DNA of 64,000 nt from Motilibacter rhizosphaerae (GTDB taxonomy: Bacteria; Actinomycetota; Actinomycetes; Motilibacterales; Motilibacteraceae), in assembly GCF_004216915.1 (NCBI RefSeq), contig NZ_SGXD01000003.1, positions 248,001 to 312,000 on the forward strand, written 5' to 3'. The notes below the pieces were generated by a model. The model did no database searches and was not told the origin of the DNA. It saw nothing but the letters and a program-made list of their open reading frames with translations. Every line of letters begins with the position of its first letter. Position 1 is the first letter of the stretch. The position numbers and the translations under genes were made by a program. Of the stretch, positions 18,965 to 27,416 are shown piece after piece.

Positions 18965-19710
18965 GCAGCTCCGCCGGACTTCTCGTCGCCCTTGGGGTCG
19001 TAGCGCTCCGCGGGAGCCTGCTCCCCGCGCAGGACCTCGAGCTCGTGCGTGATGGCGCCGAGGATCCGCTCGGTCGCGTCGCGCAGGACCTCCGCGGTCA
19101 TCGGGCGCTCACGCAGGTCCTCCAGCGGCACCGGCGGACCGACGCGGAAGGCGAGCCGCTTGCGGGGCAGCAGCTTCGGGACCTTCGCCCCGCGGGGGAG
19201 GATCTCCTGCGCCCCCCACTGGGCGACGGGGATGACGGGGCACTTGGTCAGCAGCGCGATGCGGGCAGCACCGGTGCGGGCCTGCATCGGCCACATCCCG
19301 GGGTCCTTGGTGGTCGTGCCCTCGGGGTAGATGACCACGCACTCCCCCTCCTGCACGGCCTTCACGGCCGCACGGAAGGCCTTCGCGGCGTCGCGGGAGT
19401 CGCGGTGCACGGGGATCTGGCCCGAGCCGCGGAACACCCAGCCCACCAGCGGCACCTCGAACAGGCTCGACTTGATGAGGAAGCGCGGGCGGCGGCCCGT
19501 GTCGTGCACGAAGCGCGCGGTGCCGATGGGGTCGACGACCGAGAGGTGGTTGACCACGAGGATCACGCCGCCGTCGGCGGGGACGTGCTCGAGCCCGGAC
19601 CAGTCCTTGTGCGTCAGCACCATGAGCAGGGGCTTCAGCACGTCCACGGCCGTGCGGTAGGCCGGGCCCTGGCGGAACGGGCCCTCCTTGGGGCGACGGG
19701 CGAGCACCAC
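18961..19710 (-). CDS. plsC: 1-acyl-sn-glycerol-3-phosphate acyltransferase
   Basis: 249 residues of the PlsC/LPLAT family, which acylates lysophosphatidic acid at the membrane. The catalytic motif NHLSVVD is at 54-60 (H55, D60), and the substrate motif YPEGTTT at about 128-134. The C-terminal 25 residues are charged. I chose GTG at 19710 because GGAGGAAGG lies 8 nt upstream; the frame stays open to 20388, antisense to cofC. It is translationally coupled to gpsA. Confidence 0.92.
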   Translation of the reverse strand: MVLARRPKEGPFRQGPAYRTAVDVLKPLLMVLTHKDWSGLEHVPADGGVILVVNHLSVVDPIGTARFVHDTGRRPRFLIKSSLFEVPLVGWVFRGSGQIPVHRDSRDAAKAFRAAVKAVQEGECVVIYPEGTTTKDPGMWPMQARTGAARIALLTKCPVIPVAQWGAQEILPRGAKVPKLLPRKRLAFRVGPPVPLEDLRERPMTAEVLRDATERILGAITHELEVLRGEQAPAERYDPKGDEKSGGAA

Positions 19711-19839
19711 GGCGACGTCCTTCCTCCTCGAGCCGGGACGCCGGGCCCGCGCGCGGGCCCGGTCCTTCCCGGTGTCGTCGGGCCTAGTCTCCCAGCCAGG
19801 GCGCAGTGGTCGGCACGGACGGCCCCGCGCGGCGCGTGG

Positions 19840-19845
19840 GAGGAT
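19840..19845 (+). promoter_or_regulatory. -10-like element before cofC
   Basis: GAGGAT, 7 nt before the GTG at 19853, consistent with a leaderless start. It departs from TAnnnT at the first base. Confidence 0.35.
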
Positions 19846-19852
19846 GGCGCGC

Positions 19853-20464
19853 GTGCGCAGCTGGAGGCTGGTCCTGCCGGTCAAGGACCTCGGCGCGGCC
19901 AAGTCGCGCCTCGTGCCACCGGTCGGCGTGCAGCGCGCCGACCTCGCACTGGCCTTCGCCTTCGACGCCACCGCGGCGGCGCTCGCCGTCGGCGTGCCCG
20001 TGCTCGTGACGACGTCCTCGTCCTCGGTGGTGGCGGCGTTCCGGGCCGAGTGGGCGGGCGACGCCGTGGAGGTCCTGGAGGACGCCCCGCCCGGGCTCAA
20101 CGAGGCGGTGTCGTTCGCCCTCGGCCGTTGCGGAGACGGCCCCGTCGGCGTGATGACGGCCGACCTGCCGGCGCTGCGCGGCAGCTCGTTGCAGCGGGCA
20201 CTGCTGGCCGCCGAGCAGGTGCCGTACGCCGTGGTGCCCGACGCTGCCGGCACGGGCACGACGCTGCTGGCCGCGCTGGACCCCGCGCGCGTGAGGCCGT
20301 CGTTCGGGCCGGGGTCGTGCGCGGCCCACCTCGCCGACGGAGCGCACGTGCTGGAGGCGGGGGTCGACCTCCGCCTCGATGTCGACACCGCCGAGGACCT
20401 CGAGGCCGCACGCGCCCTGGGTCTCGGTCCGGCGACGCGCGCCCTGCTGGCCAGCGCCGCGTGA
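19853..20464 (+). CDS. cofC: 2-phospho-L-lactate / phosphoenolpyruvate guanylyltransferase
   Basis: A coenzyme F420 pathway enzyme (CofC/FbiD) that activates a three-carbon phosphate with GTP; 203 residues. LPVKDLGAAKSRL near the N-terminus is the nucleotide-binding signature of the MobA-like fold. TADLPAL and LDVDTAEDL are further family motifs. The start may be GTG 19853 (leaderless pattern) or ATG 19844. It is divergent from plsC and overlaps the next gene by 4 bases (GTGA). F420 use is common in actinobacteria. Confidence 0.9.
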   Translation: MRSWRLVLPVKDLGAAKSRLVPPVGVQRADLALAFAFDATAAALAVGVPVLVTTSSSSVVAAFRAEWAGDAVEVLEDAPPGLNEAVSFALGRCGDGPVGVMTADLPALRGSSLQRALLAAEQVPYAVVPDAAGTGTTLLAALDPARVRPSFGPGSCAAHLADGAHVLEAGVDLRLDVDTAEDLEAARALGLGPATRALLASAA

Positions 20465-20664
20465 GCGTCCTGCAGGGGACCGTGCTGGACTTCACCGCCG
20501 CAGCAGGCGGAACCGCCGTCCTCGACGACGGGCGGCGGGTCGAGCTCGCGGCAGGCGCCCAGGGGGAGCTGCCGGGGCTGGCCCGCGGACAGCGCGTGCG
20601 GCTGCGGGTCGACGAGCGCGGGATCGCCGTGGCAGCAGCGCCTCTCACGCTCCCGCTGCCCTAG
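20461..20664 (+). CDS. Small OB-fold (cold-shock-like) protein
   Basis: 67 residues, start GTG overlapping the cofC stop. The pattern of short strands VLQGTVLDF, GTAVLDDGRRVEL and RGQRVRLRVDERG resembles the cold-shock/OB fold as found in small actinobacterial relatives, but the RNP1 and RNP2 aromatic residues are absent, so nucleic-acid binding is not assured. Function unknown; coupled to the F420 gene. Confidence 0.65.
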   Translation: MSVLQGTVLDFTAAAGGTAVLDDGRRVELAAGAQGELPGLARGQRVRLRVDERGIAVAAAPLTLPLP

Positions 20665-20701
20665 CGCTCCCGGGGCGCGGGTCCCGGCTCCAGACAGACC
20701 T

Positions 20702-20733
20702 CGGGCCGGGCCGCCCGAGGGCGACCCGGCCCG
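20702..20733. terminator. Long hairpin between cofC operon and HU gene
   Basis: 15-bp arms (from CGGGCCGGG at 20702 to CCCGGCCCG ending 20733), one mismatch, with only GA between them. It lies between convergent genes and probably terminates both. No T tract. Confidence 0.75.
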
Positions 20734-20757
20734 GAGCCGGAGTGCGGAGCTGCGCGG

Positions 20758-21432
20758 TCAGGCCTTCTTCGCGGCGCGCTTGGCCGGAGCCTTCTTCGCC
20801 GGCGCTGCGGTCTTGGCCGGGGTGGCCTTGGTCGCAGCGGTCTTGGCCGGAGCCGCCGACTTGGCGGGCGCCTTGGTGGCCGCGGCGCGCGTGGTACGCG
20901 CGGGCGCAGCCGTCTTCGTCGCCGCGGTCTTGGTCGCGGCCGCCTTGGTCGCCGGCGCCTTCGTGGCCGCCGCCTTCGTCGCGGTCGCCTTGGTGGAGGC
21001 CGTCTTCGTGGCCGCCGTGGTCGCGCGCGACGCGGTGGTCTTCGTCGCCGGAGCCGCCTTGGTGGCCGCGGCCTTCGTGGCGGTCGTCTTCGTCGCCGTG
21101 GCCGTCGCCTTGGTGGCCGTCTTCTTGGCCGGGGCCGCCGCGCGCGGCAGCTTCTTCTGGCCGGAGACGATCGCCTTGAGGTCCGTACCGGGACGGAACT
21201 TCGCGATGGAGGTCTTCTTCACCTTGACGGCCGCACCCGTGGCGGGGTTGCGGGCCGTACGGGCGGCACGCTCGACCTTCTCGAAGACGCCGAAGCCGGT
21301 GATGCCGACCTTCTCGCCCTTCGCCAGCGAGCGCTGGATGATGTCGACGACGGCCTCGATGTAGGCCTGCGAGTCACGGCGACTGATGTCGAGGCGCCCA
21401 GCAAGCTCCTCGATCAACTGAGCTCTGTTCAC
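20758..21432 (-). CDS. HU-type nucleoid protein with H1-like Lys/Ala tail
   Basis: 224 residues. Residues 1-92 are a normal HU/IHF domain (NRAQLIEELA at the start, GFGVFE and the DNA-arm signature RNPATGAAVKV). Residues about 100-224 are a low-complexity tail of Lys, Ala, Thr and Pro in short repeats of KTAATKA type, like histone H1 and mycobacterial HupB/Hlp and Streptomyces HupS. Such tails compact DNA and bind nonspecifically. The start is GTG at 21432, just after GGAGGGGA. It has its own sigma70-type promoter at 21488-21516. Confidence 0.95.
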   Translation of the reverse strand: MNRAQLIEELAGRLDISRRDSQAYIEAVVDIIQRSLAKGEKVGITGFGVFEKVERAARTARNPATGAAVKVKKTSIAKFRPGTDLKAIVSGQKKLPRAAAPAKKTATKATATATKTTATKAAATKAAPATKTTASRATTAATKTASTKATATKAAATKAPATKAAATKTAATKTAAPARTTRAAATKAPAKSAAPAKTAATKATPAKTAAPAKKAPAKRAAKKA

Positions 21433-21487
21433 TGCTCCCCTCCGGGGGTGGTCTCGAGATGTGGAGCCGATGGCTCGTTTCCCGCTG

Positions 21488-21516
21488 ACGGTAGGGCGGA
21501 AACGGCGCGAGCACAA
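21488..21516 (-). promoter_or_regulatory. Promoter of the HU gene
   Basis: On the minus strand, -35 TTGTGC (21516-21511), 17-nt spacer, -10 TACCGT (21493-21488). It gives a leader of about 50 nt before the GTG at 21432. Confidence 0.65.
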
Positions 21517-21669
21517 CGACCGCACCGGCGTTTCTCGCTCGGATGAGCCGAAAAAGCCCCCGGAAGAGCAGGAAACCGCCCCGAGAAGGCGTCCGGAAGT
21601 GCGACTGGCCACTCGAGAAAGGCCCTCGGGAGAGGCGCTTTCGGATCCCCGATCGTCAGGGAGACGACG

Positions 21670-21700
21670 CTGCCCCGCCCGGAGGAGCCGGGCGGGGCAG
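21670..21700 (-). terminator. Terminator of the leuCD operon
   Basis: A perfect 13-bp stem starting CTGCCCCGCCCGG with a 5-nt loop AGGAG, 19 nt after the leuD stop codon. No T tract follows on the minus strand. Confidence 0.8.
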
Positions 21701-21718
21701 GCGGCGGAGCGGGTACGG

Positions 21719-22318
21719 CTAGCCGAGGACGGGCAGCGTGCGCGGCTTCCACGAGGGGCGGGACTCCTCGAAGGCCGTGATCTCGTCGGCGTGCCGGAGG
21801 GTGAGGTCGACGTCGTCCAGCCCCTCGAGCAGGCGCCAACGGCCGTAGTCGTCGACGTCGAAGTCCGCGACGAGCTCGCCGGCGCGGATCTGCTTGGCCT
21901 GCAGGTCGACCGTCACCTCGGTGGTGGGGTCGGCCTCGACGATGTCCCACAGCCGCTCGACGACGGACTGGTCGACCTGTGCGGTGAGGAGTCCCTGCTT
22001 CAGCGAGTTGCCGCGGAAGATGTCCGCGAACCGCGAGGAGATGACCACGCGGAAGCCGTAGTCGTTGAGCGCCCAGACCGCGTGCTCGCGCGAGCTGCCG
22101 GTGCCGAAGTCGGGGCCGGCGACGAGCACCGTGCCCGTGGCGAAGCGCGGGTCGTTGAGGACGAACTCGGGGTCCTGGCGCCAGGCGGAGAACAGCGCGT
22201 CCTCGAAGCCGGTGCGCGTGACCCGCTTGAGGAAGACGGCAGGGATGATCTGGTCGGTGTCGACGTTGCTGCGGCGCAGCGGGACCGCTGTGCCGGTGTG
22301 CACGGTGAAGGCTCGCAT
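21719..22318 (-). CDS. leuD: 3-isopropylmalate dehydratase small subunit
   Basis: 199 residues, the small (swivel) subunit of isopropylmalate isomerase in leucine synthesis. [18 protein letters not shown] near the start and [10 protein letters not shown] in the middle are diagnostic. The start is ATG with AGGAG 8 nt upstream. It follows leuC by 47 nt in one operon. Confidence 0.97.
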   Translation of the reverse strand: MRAFTVHTGTAVPLRRSNVDTDQIIPAVFLKRVTRTGFEDALFSAWRQDPEFVLNDPRFATGTVLVAGPDFGTGSSREHAVWALNDYGFRVVISSRFADIFRGNSLKQGLLTAQVDQSVVERLWDIVEADPTTEVTVDLQAKQIRAGELVADFDVDDYGRWRLLEGLDDVDLTLRHADEITAFEESRPSWKPRTLPVLG

Positions 22319-22365
22319 CGGTTCGCTCCTAGGAAGCGCGGGAGAGGAGGGGTTCGGCGGGGCGC

Positions 22366-23802
22366 TCAGGCGCCGACGGGGACGGGCGCCGGCTGGAGGT
22401 CGGCCGGTGCGGCCAGTCGCCCGGTGACCGCCGTCGCCGCCGCCACCTGCGGGGAGACGAGGTGCGTACGGCCCCCGGCCCCCTGGCGGCCCTCGAAGTT
22501 GCGGTTGCTCGTCGAGGCGCTGCGCTCACCGGGAGCGAGCTTGTCGGGGTTCATGGCGAGGCACATCGAGCACCCCGCCCCGCGCCACTCGGCTCCAGCG
22601 GCGGAGAACACGCGGTCCAGCCCCTCCTCCTCGGCCTGCTGCTTGACGAGGACCGACCCCGGGACGACCAGCATCCGGACGCCGTCGGCCACGCGCCGGC
22701 CCTCGAGGACCTGCGCTGCAGCGCGGAGGTCCTCGATGCGCCCGTTGGTGCACGAGCCGAGGAACACCGTGTCCACGGCGATCTCGCGCAGCGGGGTGCC
22801 GGGCTGCAGGCCCATGTAGTCCAGCGCCCGCTGGGCGGCCTGGCGCTGCTGCTCGTCGGTGAAGTCGGCCGGGTCCGGGACGCTGGCGGACAGCGGCAGG
22901 CCCTGGCCCGGGTTGGTGCCCCAGGTGACGAACGGCGCGAGGTCCGCGGCCTGCAGCACGACCTCGCGGTCGAAGACGGCGTCGTCGTCGGTGACGAGCT
23001 GGCGCCAGCTCTCCACCGCGGCGTCCCAGTCCGCGCCCTGCGGAGCGTGCGGACGGCCCTGCAGGTAGGCGAAGGTCGTCTCGTCGGGGGCGATCATGCC
23101 GGCGCGGGCCCCGGCCTCGATCGACATGTTGCAGATGGTCATGCGGCCCTCCATGGAGAGCGCGCGGATCGCCTCGCCGCGGTACTCCAGGACGTGGCCC
23201 TGGCCCCCGCCGGTCCCGATCTTCGCGATGACCGCGAGGATGATGTCCTTCGCCGTGACGCCGTCGGGCAGCTCGCCCTCGACGGTGATGGCCATCGTCT
23301 TGAACGGCTTGAGCGGCAGGGTCTGCGTGGCCAGGACGTGCTCGACCTCGCTGGTGCCGATGCCGAAGGCGAGCGCACCGAAGGCGCCGTGGGTGCTCGT
23401 GTGGGAGTCGCCGCAGACGACGGTCGCGCCCGGCTGGGTGAGGCCCAGCTGCGGGCCGATGACGTGGACGATGCCCTGGCCCTGGTCGCCCATGGGGTGC
23501 AGGCGGATGCCGAACTCCTCGCAGTTGCGGCGCAGGGTCTCGACCTGCGTTCGCGAGACGAGGTCGGCGATGGGCGCCCCCTCGGTGACCGACGGGCCGA
23601 AGGTCGGCACGTTGTGGTCCTCGGTGGCGATGGTGAGGTCGGGCCGGCGCACCTGGCGCCCGGCGAGCCGGAGCCCGTCGAACGCCTGCGGGCTCGTCAC
23701 CTCGTGCACCAGGTGCAGGTCGATGTAGAGCAGGTCGGGCTCGCCCTCGGCGCTCCGCACGACGTGCGACTCCCAGACCTTCTCCGCCAGCGTCTTGCCC
23801 AT
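22366..23802 (-). CDS. leuC: 3-isopropylmalate dehydratase large subunit
   Basis: 478 residues, the [4Fe-4S] aconitase-family subunit that isomerises 2- to 3-isopropylmalate. Cluster cysteines lie in [22 protein letters not shown] and [14 protein letters not shown] chose ATG 23802 (GGAAGGAG 7 nt upstream); the frame remains open to 23856. It is divergent from ndgR across a shared dyad operator. This fits the known role of NdgR/LtbR-type IclR regulators at leuCD. Confidence 0.97.
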   Translation of the reverse strand: MGKTLAEKVWESHVVRSAEGEPDLLYIDLHLVHEVTSPQAFDGLRLAGRQVRRPDLTIATEDHNVPTFGPSVTEGAPIADLVSRTQVETLRRNCEEFGIRLHPMGDQGQGIVHVIGPQLGLTQPGATVVCGDSHTSTHGAFGALAFGIGTSEVEHVLATQTLPLKPFKTMAITVEGELPDGVTAKDIILAVIAKIGTGGGQGHVLEYRGEAIRALSMEGRMTICNMSIEAGARAGMIAPDETTFAYLQGRPHAPQGADWDAAVESWRQLVTDDDAVFDREVVLQAADLAPFVTWGTNPGQGLPLSASVPDPADFTDEQQRQAAQRALDYMGLQPGTPLREIAVDTVFLGSCTNGRIEDLRAAAQVLEGRRVADGVRMLVVPGSVLVKQQAEEEGLDRVFSAAGAEWRGAGCSMCLAMNPDKLAPGERSASTSNRNFEGRQGAGGRTHLVSPQVAAATAVTGRLAAPADLQPAPVPVGA

Positions 23803-23860
23803 CGCGGCACTCCTTCCGGTCGAGCCGTCGGCGCCGTACCGACGACTCCGTCCCATCGAC

Positions 23861-23890
23861 TTGCCATCTCGTCACCTGAGACGGCAATCT
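23861..23890. promoter_or_regulatory. Dyad operator and back-to-back promoters, ndgR and leuC
   Basis: An inverted repeat with 10-bp arms, TTGCCATCTC and GAGACGGCAA (9 of 10 match), separated by 7 nt (23861-23887). The plus-strand ndgR promoter is TTGCCA-18 nt-CAATCT (23861-23890), leaving 6 nt to the ATG. The mirrored minus-strand promoter is TTGCCG (23887-23882) with an 18-nt spacer and a weak -10 CAAGTC. The -35 boxes lie within the dyad arms, so a dimeric regulator bound here would cover both promoters. Confidence 0.6.
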
Positions 23891-23896
23891 TGCTTC

Positions 23897-24613
23897 ATGG
23901 ACAAGGGTAGCGGAGTCGGCGTACTCGACAAAGCGGCGTCGGTGCTCAACGCCCTGGAGTCGGGTCCGATGACCCTCGCCGCGCTGGTCGCGGCCACCGG
24001 GCTGGCCCGGCCGACGGCGCACCGGCTGGCCGTCGCACTGGAGCACCACCGGCTGGTGTCACGGGACATCTCGGGCAGGTTCGTGCTCGGGCCGCGGTGC
24101 GGCGAGCTCGCGGCAGCGGCGGGCGAGGACCGGCTGGTCGCGGTCGCCGGGCCCGTGCTGACCGCGCTGCAGGAGCAGACCGGGGAGAGCACGCAGGTCT
24201 ACCGGCGCCAGGGGGACAACCGCGTCTGCGTCGCTGCGGTCGAGCGTGCCGTCGGCCTGCGCGACAGCATCCCCGTGGGTACGGCGCTGAGCATGGCGGC
24301 AGGGTCCGCGGCCCAGGTGCTGCTGGCCTGGGAGGAGCCCGAGCGGATGCACAAGGGGCTGCGCGGCGCGAAGTTCACCGCGCCGAACCTCGCCGCCGTC
24401 CGCCGCAGGGGCTGGGCGGCCTCGGTCGGGGAGCGCGAGGCCGGCGTCGCGTCGGTCTCCGCACCCGTACGCGGTCCCGGCGCGAAGGTCGTCGCCGCGG
24501 TGAGCATCTCCGGCCCCATCGAGCGGCTCACGCGCCAGCCCGGCCGCCTGCACGCGCCCGCCCTGCTCGCGGCCGCGGCGCGGCTGTCCGAGGCGCTGAC
24601 CCGCCCGTCCTGA
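23897..24613 (+). CDS. ndgR: IclR-family regulator, NdgR/LtbR type
   Basis: 238 residues. An N-terminal winged helix (about 10-70; LAALVAATGLARPTAHRLA is the recognition helix region) and a C-terminal IclR effector domain. The position divergent from leuCD is that of NdgR in Streptomyces and LtbR in Corynebacterium, which control leucine and other amino-acid genes. The ATG at 23897 lies 6 nt after CAATCT with no ribosome site: leaderless. Autoregulation through the shared dyad is likely. Confidence 0.9.
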   Translation: MDKGSGVGVLDKAASVLNALESGPMTLAALVAATGLARPTAHRLAVALEHHRLVSRDISGRFVLGPRCGELAAAAGEDRLVAVAGPVLTALQEQTGESTQVYRRQGDNRVCVAAVERAVGLRDSIPVGTALSMAAGSAAQVLLAWEEPERMHKGLRGAKFTAPNLAAVRRRGWAASVGEREAGVASVSAPVRGPGAKVVAAVSISGPIERLTRQPGRLHAPALLAAAARLSEALTRPS

Positions 24614-24620
24614 CTCCCCC

Positions 24621-24887
24621 GTGGCATGCAGGTCCTGGGGCGTCCGGACGTGGCCGCGGGGAACGTGGTCGCAGGGCGTCAGCCCCAGGACGTGCATGAT
24701 CACGAACCTCCAAGGGTTGCCGTGATCATGCAGATCCTGGAGCTCCGAGCCCGGTCTCGGGCCATGGCTGCAGGACGCGGCTCTGGTGCGCAACCCCCAG
24801 CACGCGGCCCAGGACGTGCATGATCACGGGAGTCTGTCGTCGCGGTGATCATGCAGATCCTGAGCCCCAGGACGTGCATGATCACGA
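24621..24887. repeat. 23-bp repeat family, cluster 1 (5 copies plus 1 degenerate)
   Basis: Intergenic copies of a unit whose ideal form is CCC-N2-GATC-N5-GATC-N2-GGG. Perfect 10-nt cores (TGATCATGCA or its complement) are at 24693-24702 (-), 24723-24732 (+), 24817-24826 (-), 24846-24855 (+) and 24875-24884 (-); a degenerate copy is at 24621-24640. Orientation alternates, and neighbouring cores are 29-30 nt apart except for one gap of 94. It lies between the ndgR 3' end and the tRNA terminator. No coding potential: the short frames through it only translate the repeat. Confidence 0.9.
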
Positions 24888-24930
24888 GAGGGGGCGGCGA
24901 CAGGGGCGGGCGCGTACCACGGGAACGACG

Positions 24931-24962
24931 AAGGCCCGCACCTCGGCAGAGGTGCGGGCCTT
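24931..24962 (-). terminator. Terminator after the tRNA pair
   Basis: A perfect 14-bp stem AAGGCCCGCACCTC / GAGGTGCGGGCCTT with loop GGCA, 10 nt downstream of the tRNA-Glu 3' end. On the minus strand it reads through G/C into TCG; it is the clearest hairpin here. Confidence 0.85.
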
Positions 24963-24972
24963 GGCCGCTCGG

Positions 24973-25045
24973 TAGCCCCGACGGGATTCGAACCCGCGCT
25001 ACCGCCTTGAGAGGGCGGCGTGCTAGGCCACTACACAACGGGGCC
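24973..25045 (-). tRNA. tRNA-Glu (anticodon CTC)
   Basis: 73 nt. Acceptor arms GGCCCCG / CGGGGCT with discriminator A; anticodon stem CGCCG.. with loop reading CTCTCAA (anticodon CTC, codon GAG); T-loop TTCGAAT. CCA is not encoded. Codon GAG is the dominant Glu codon in this window. Confidence 0.97.
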
Positions 25046-25092
25046 GTGCCTGGACATCGACGTGGATCAGATCCCGTGCCGACGACCCGGAG

Positions 25093-25164
25093 CTGGGGTA
25101 CCAGGACTCGAACCTAGACTAGCTGAACCAGAATCAGCCGGGCTGCCAATTACCCCATACCCCA
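25093..25164 (-). tRNA. tRNA-Gln (anticodon CTG)
   Basis: 72 nt. Acceptor arms TGGGGTA / TACCCCA pair perfectly, discriminator G; anticodon loop TTCTGGT (anticodon CTG, codon CAG); T-loop TTCGAGT. CCA is not encoded. It lies 47 nt upstream of tRNA-Glu on the same strand. A GatCAB amidotransferase in this window could make Gln-tRNA-Gln from Glu-tRNA-Gln, and gltX lies next door. Confidence 0.97.
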
Positions 25165-25210
25165 ATGCGCTCAGGCTCGACCTCTCGGCCGCCCCTGACC
25201 ACGAGGAAGA

Positions 25211-25240
25211 ACTGTACCGGACGCGGCCGGGTGATGCGAA
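25211..25240 (-). promoter_or_regulatory. Candidate promoter for the tRNA pair
   Basis: On the minus strand, -35 TTCGCA (25240-25235), 18-nt spacer, -10 TACAGT (25216-25211), about 47 nt upstream of tRNA-Gln. Confidence 0.45.
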
Positions 25241-25248
25241 CCAGCAGG

Positions 25249-25950
25249 TCAGCCGACGAGGGCCAGCAGCTCGGGCAGCGCGCCGATCCGGACGACACCC
25301 GCGGGCAGCTCGCGCTCCCGGCCGCGCCGGTCGAGCCACACCCCGACGAGCCCGGCGTCGCGGGCGCCGACGGCGTCGGTGCGCAGCCGGTCCCCGACGT
25401 ACGCGGTGGTGGCCGGGTCGCTCCCCAGCTGCCGGCAGCCGGCGAGGAAGGCCTCCGGGTGCGGCTTGGCGGGCAGCCCGCCCTCCGCGGGGCACAGCAC
25501 GACATCGAACCGCTCGCCGAGCCCGACGCGCGAGAGCTTGGCCAGCAGGTTGGCCGTCTCGTTGTTGCTGATGACGCCCGTGGGGACGCCGAGCGCGTCG
25601 AGGGTCTCGAGGGTGTCGGCGAAGACCTCCGTCGTCGCGTCGAACGCCTGCCGGTAGCCCTCGAACCACGCGTCGAGCTGCTCGTCGCTCACCTCGGGCA
25701 GCTCGAGCCAGCGCAGGACGTCGCGGACGCGCTCGCGGCGCTGCCCCTGCCACGTCAGCTCGCCCGCGAGGTAGCGCGTGTAGTGCAGCTCCTCCAGCCG
25801 CCGCCACTCCTCGACGGCGCGCTGCTGGATCTCCGCGTCGAGGTCGGGGAGCACCGAGCCGAGCTTGGCGAGGAAGCCGCGGACGACGGCCCCGCTGTGG
25901 TCGACGAGGGTGTCGTCGACGTCGAACAGGACCGCCGTGACGCGGGCCAT
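25249..25950 (-). CDS. HAD-superfamily hydrolase
   Basis: 233 residues with all four HAD motifs: FDVDDTLVD (nucleophile D10, acid D12), VISNN, the lysine of PAKPHPEAF, and VGDRLRTDA. The helical cap domain (about 15-95) makes it a subfamily I enzyme, probably a small-molecule phosphatase. Substrate unknown. The ATG overlaps the gltX stop (ATGA), so it is the third gene of FAH-gltX-HAD. Confidence 0.88.
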   Translation of the reverse strand: MARVTAVLFDVDDTLVDHSGAVVRGFLAKLGSVLPDLDAEIQQRAVEEWRRLEELHYTRYLAGELTWQGQRRERVRDVLRWLELPEVSDEQLDAWFEGYRQAFDATTEVFADTLETLDALGVPTGVISNNETANLLAKLSRVGLGERFDVVLCPAEGGLPAKPHPEAFLAGCRQLGSDPATTAYVGDRLRTDAVGARDAGLVGVWLDRRGRERELPAGVVRIGALPELLALVG

Positions 25951-27416
25951 CAGCCGAGCGAGGCGCGCGCGGCGCGCAGCCGGGACAGCGAGGACTCCCG
26001 GCCGAGCAGCTCCATCGACTCGAACAGCGGCGGCGAGACGCGGCGGCCGGTCACGGCGACGCGTACGGGGCCGAAGGCGTTCTTCGGCTTAAGCCCCAGC
26101 CCGTCGACGAGCGCGGCGCGCAGGGCGGCCTCGATCGCCGCAGTGTCCCACTCCCCCAGGGCCTCGAGCGCGGACGCCGCGGCGTCGAGCACGGCAGCGT
26201 CGAGCTGGCCGCGGGCGTCCTCGGCGACGACGACCTCGTCGGTGAACAGGAACCCGGTCATCGCGGAGACCTGCGCCAGCAACGTCACGCGCTCCTGCAC
26301 CAGCGGGGTCGCGCCGTCGAGGAGCCGCTGCTGCTCAGCAGTGGGCGGGTCGGCGACGTACCCGTCGAGCTGGAGCTGGCGGGCGGCCCGCACCGCGAAG
26401 TCCTCCGGCGCGAGGCGGCGGATCCACTCCGCGTTGATGGCCTCGCACTTCTTGAGGTCGAAGCGCGCGGGGTTGGGGTTGACGCGGCTGATGTCGAACG
26501 CCTCGACCATCTCGGCGAGGGAGAAGACGTCGTGGTCGTCGGCGATCGACCAGCCCAGCAGAGCCAGGTAGTTCAGCAGCCCCTCGGGGATGAAGCCCGC
26601 GTCCCGGTAGTAGCCGATCGCGGACTGCGGGTCGCGCTTGGAGAGCTTCTTGTTGCCCTCGCCCATGACGTAGGGCAGGTGGCCGAACAGCGGAGGCTCA
26701 CCGCTGCCGACGCCGATCTGCCCGAGCGCGCGGTAGAGCGCGAGCTGGCGAGGCGTCGAGGAGAGCAGGTCCTCGCCGCGGAGCACGTGGGTGATGCCCA
26801 TGAGCACGTCGTCGACGGGGTTGACCAGCGGGTAGAGCGGCGAGCCGTCACCGCGCACGATGACGAAGTCCGGCACGCTGCCTGCTGCGAAGCGCACCTC
26901 GCCGCGCACCAGGTCGTCGAAGACGAGGTCCTCGTCGGGCATCCGCAGGCGCAGGACGGGGGTCCGCCCCTCCGCGCGGTACGCGGCGGCCTGCTCCGCG
27001 CTCGTCCCGCGGTCGGCGCCGTCGTAGCCGAGCTTCGGGTCCTGGCCGGCCGCCCGGCGGCGCGCCTCGACCTCCTCGGGCGTCGAGAACGACTCGTACG
27101 CGAGCCCTGCCTCGAGCAGCCGGCGCGCGACGTCGGCGTAGAGGTCCATCCGCTGCGACTGGCGGTAGGGCGCGTGCGGGCCGCCGACCTCGGGGCCCTC
27201 GTCCCAGTCCAGACCGAGCCAGCGCAACGTGTCCAGGAGGGCGTCGTACGACTCCTCGGAGTCGCGTGCGGCATCGGTGTCCTCGATGCGGAAGACGAAG
27301 GTGCCGCCTACGTGACGGGCCCAGGCCCAGTTGAACAGCGCGGTGCGGACCAGGCCGACGTGCGGGTTGCCCGTCGGGGACGGGCAGAAGCGGACGCGGA
27401 TCGGGCTGTCAGGCAC
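25950..27416 (-). CDS. gltX: Glutamyl-tRNA synthetase
   Basis: A class I synthetase of 488 residues. HIGH-type motif [11 protein letters not shown] at 12-22 and KMSKS-type KLSKR at 257-261. It charges tRNA-Glu and, in organisms that keep GatCAB, also tRNA-Gln. The GTG start at 27416 lies 7 bases inside the end of the FAH gene; the stop overlaps the HAD start. Confidence 0.97.
   Translation of the reverse strand: MPDSPIRVRFCPSPTGNPHVGLVRTALFNWAWARHVGGTFVFRIEDTDAARDSEESYDALLDTLRWLGLDWDEGPEVGGPHAPYRQSQRMDLYADVARRLLEAGLAYESFSTPEEVEARRRAAGQDPKLGYDGADRGTSAEQAAAYRAEGRTPVLRLRMPDEDLVFDDLVRGEVRFAAGSVPDFVIVRGDGSPLYPLVNPVDDVLMGITHVLRGEDLLSSTPRQLALYRALGQIGVGSGEPPLFGHLPYVMGEGNKKLSKRDPQSAIGYYRDAGFIPEGLLNYLALLGWSIADDHDVFSLAEMVEAFDISRVNPNPARFDLKKCEAINAEWIRRLAPEDFAVRAARQLQLDGYVADPPTAEQQRLLDGATPLVQERVTLLAQVSAMTGFLFTDEVVVAEDARGQLDAAVLDAAASALEALGEWDTAAIEAALRAALVDGLGLKPKNAFGPVRVAVTGRRVSPPLFESMELLGRESSLSRLRAARASLG

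Noticed and set aside
20379-21364. Plus-strand frames opposite the HU tail, rich in Val/Ala or Trp/Ser
   Set aside because: Antisense of the Lys/Ala repeat tail. The apparent hydrophobic repeats (VAAVLVAAALVAG) mirror the codons for KTAATKA.
24721-24889. Terminator of ndgR made from the inverted copies of the repeat
   Set aside because: The copies can form hairpins, but there is no T tract and the same unit occurs upstream of promoters in clusters 2 and 3. It is better treated as a repeat family.
24973-25164. Integrated element at the tRNA genes
   Set aside because: No integrase, no direct repeat of a tRNA 3' end, and the neighbours are normal chromosomal genes.
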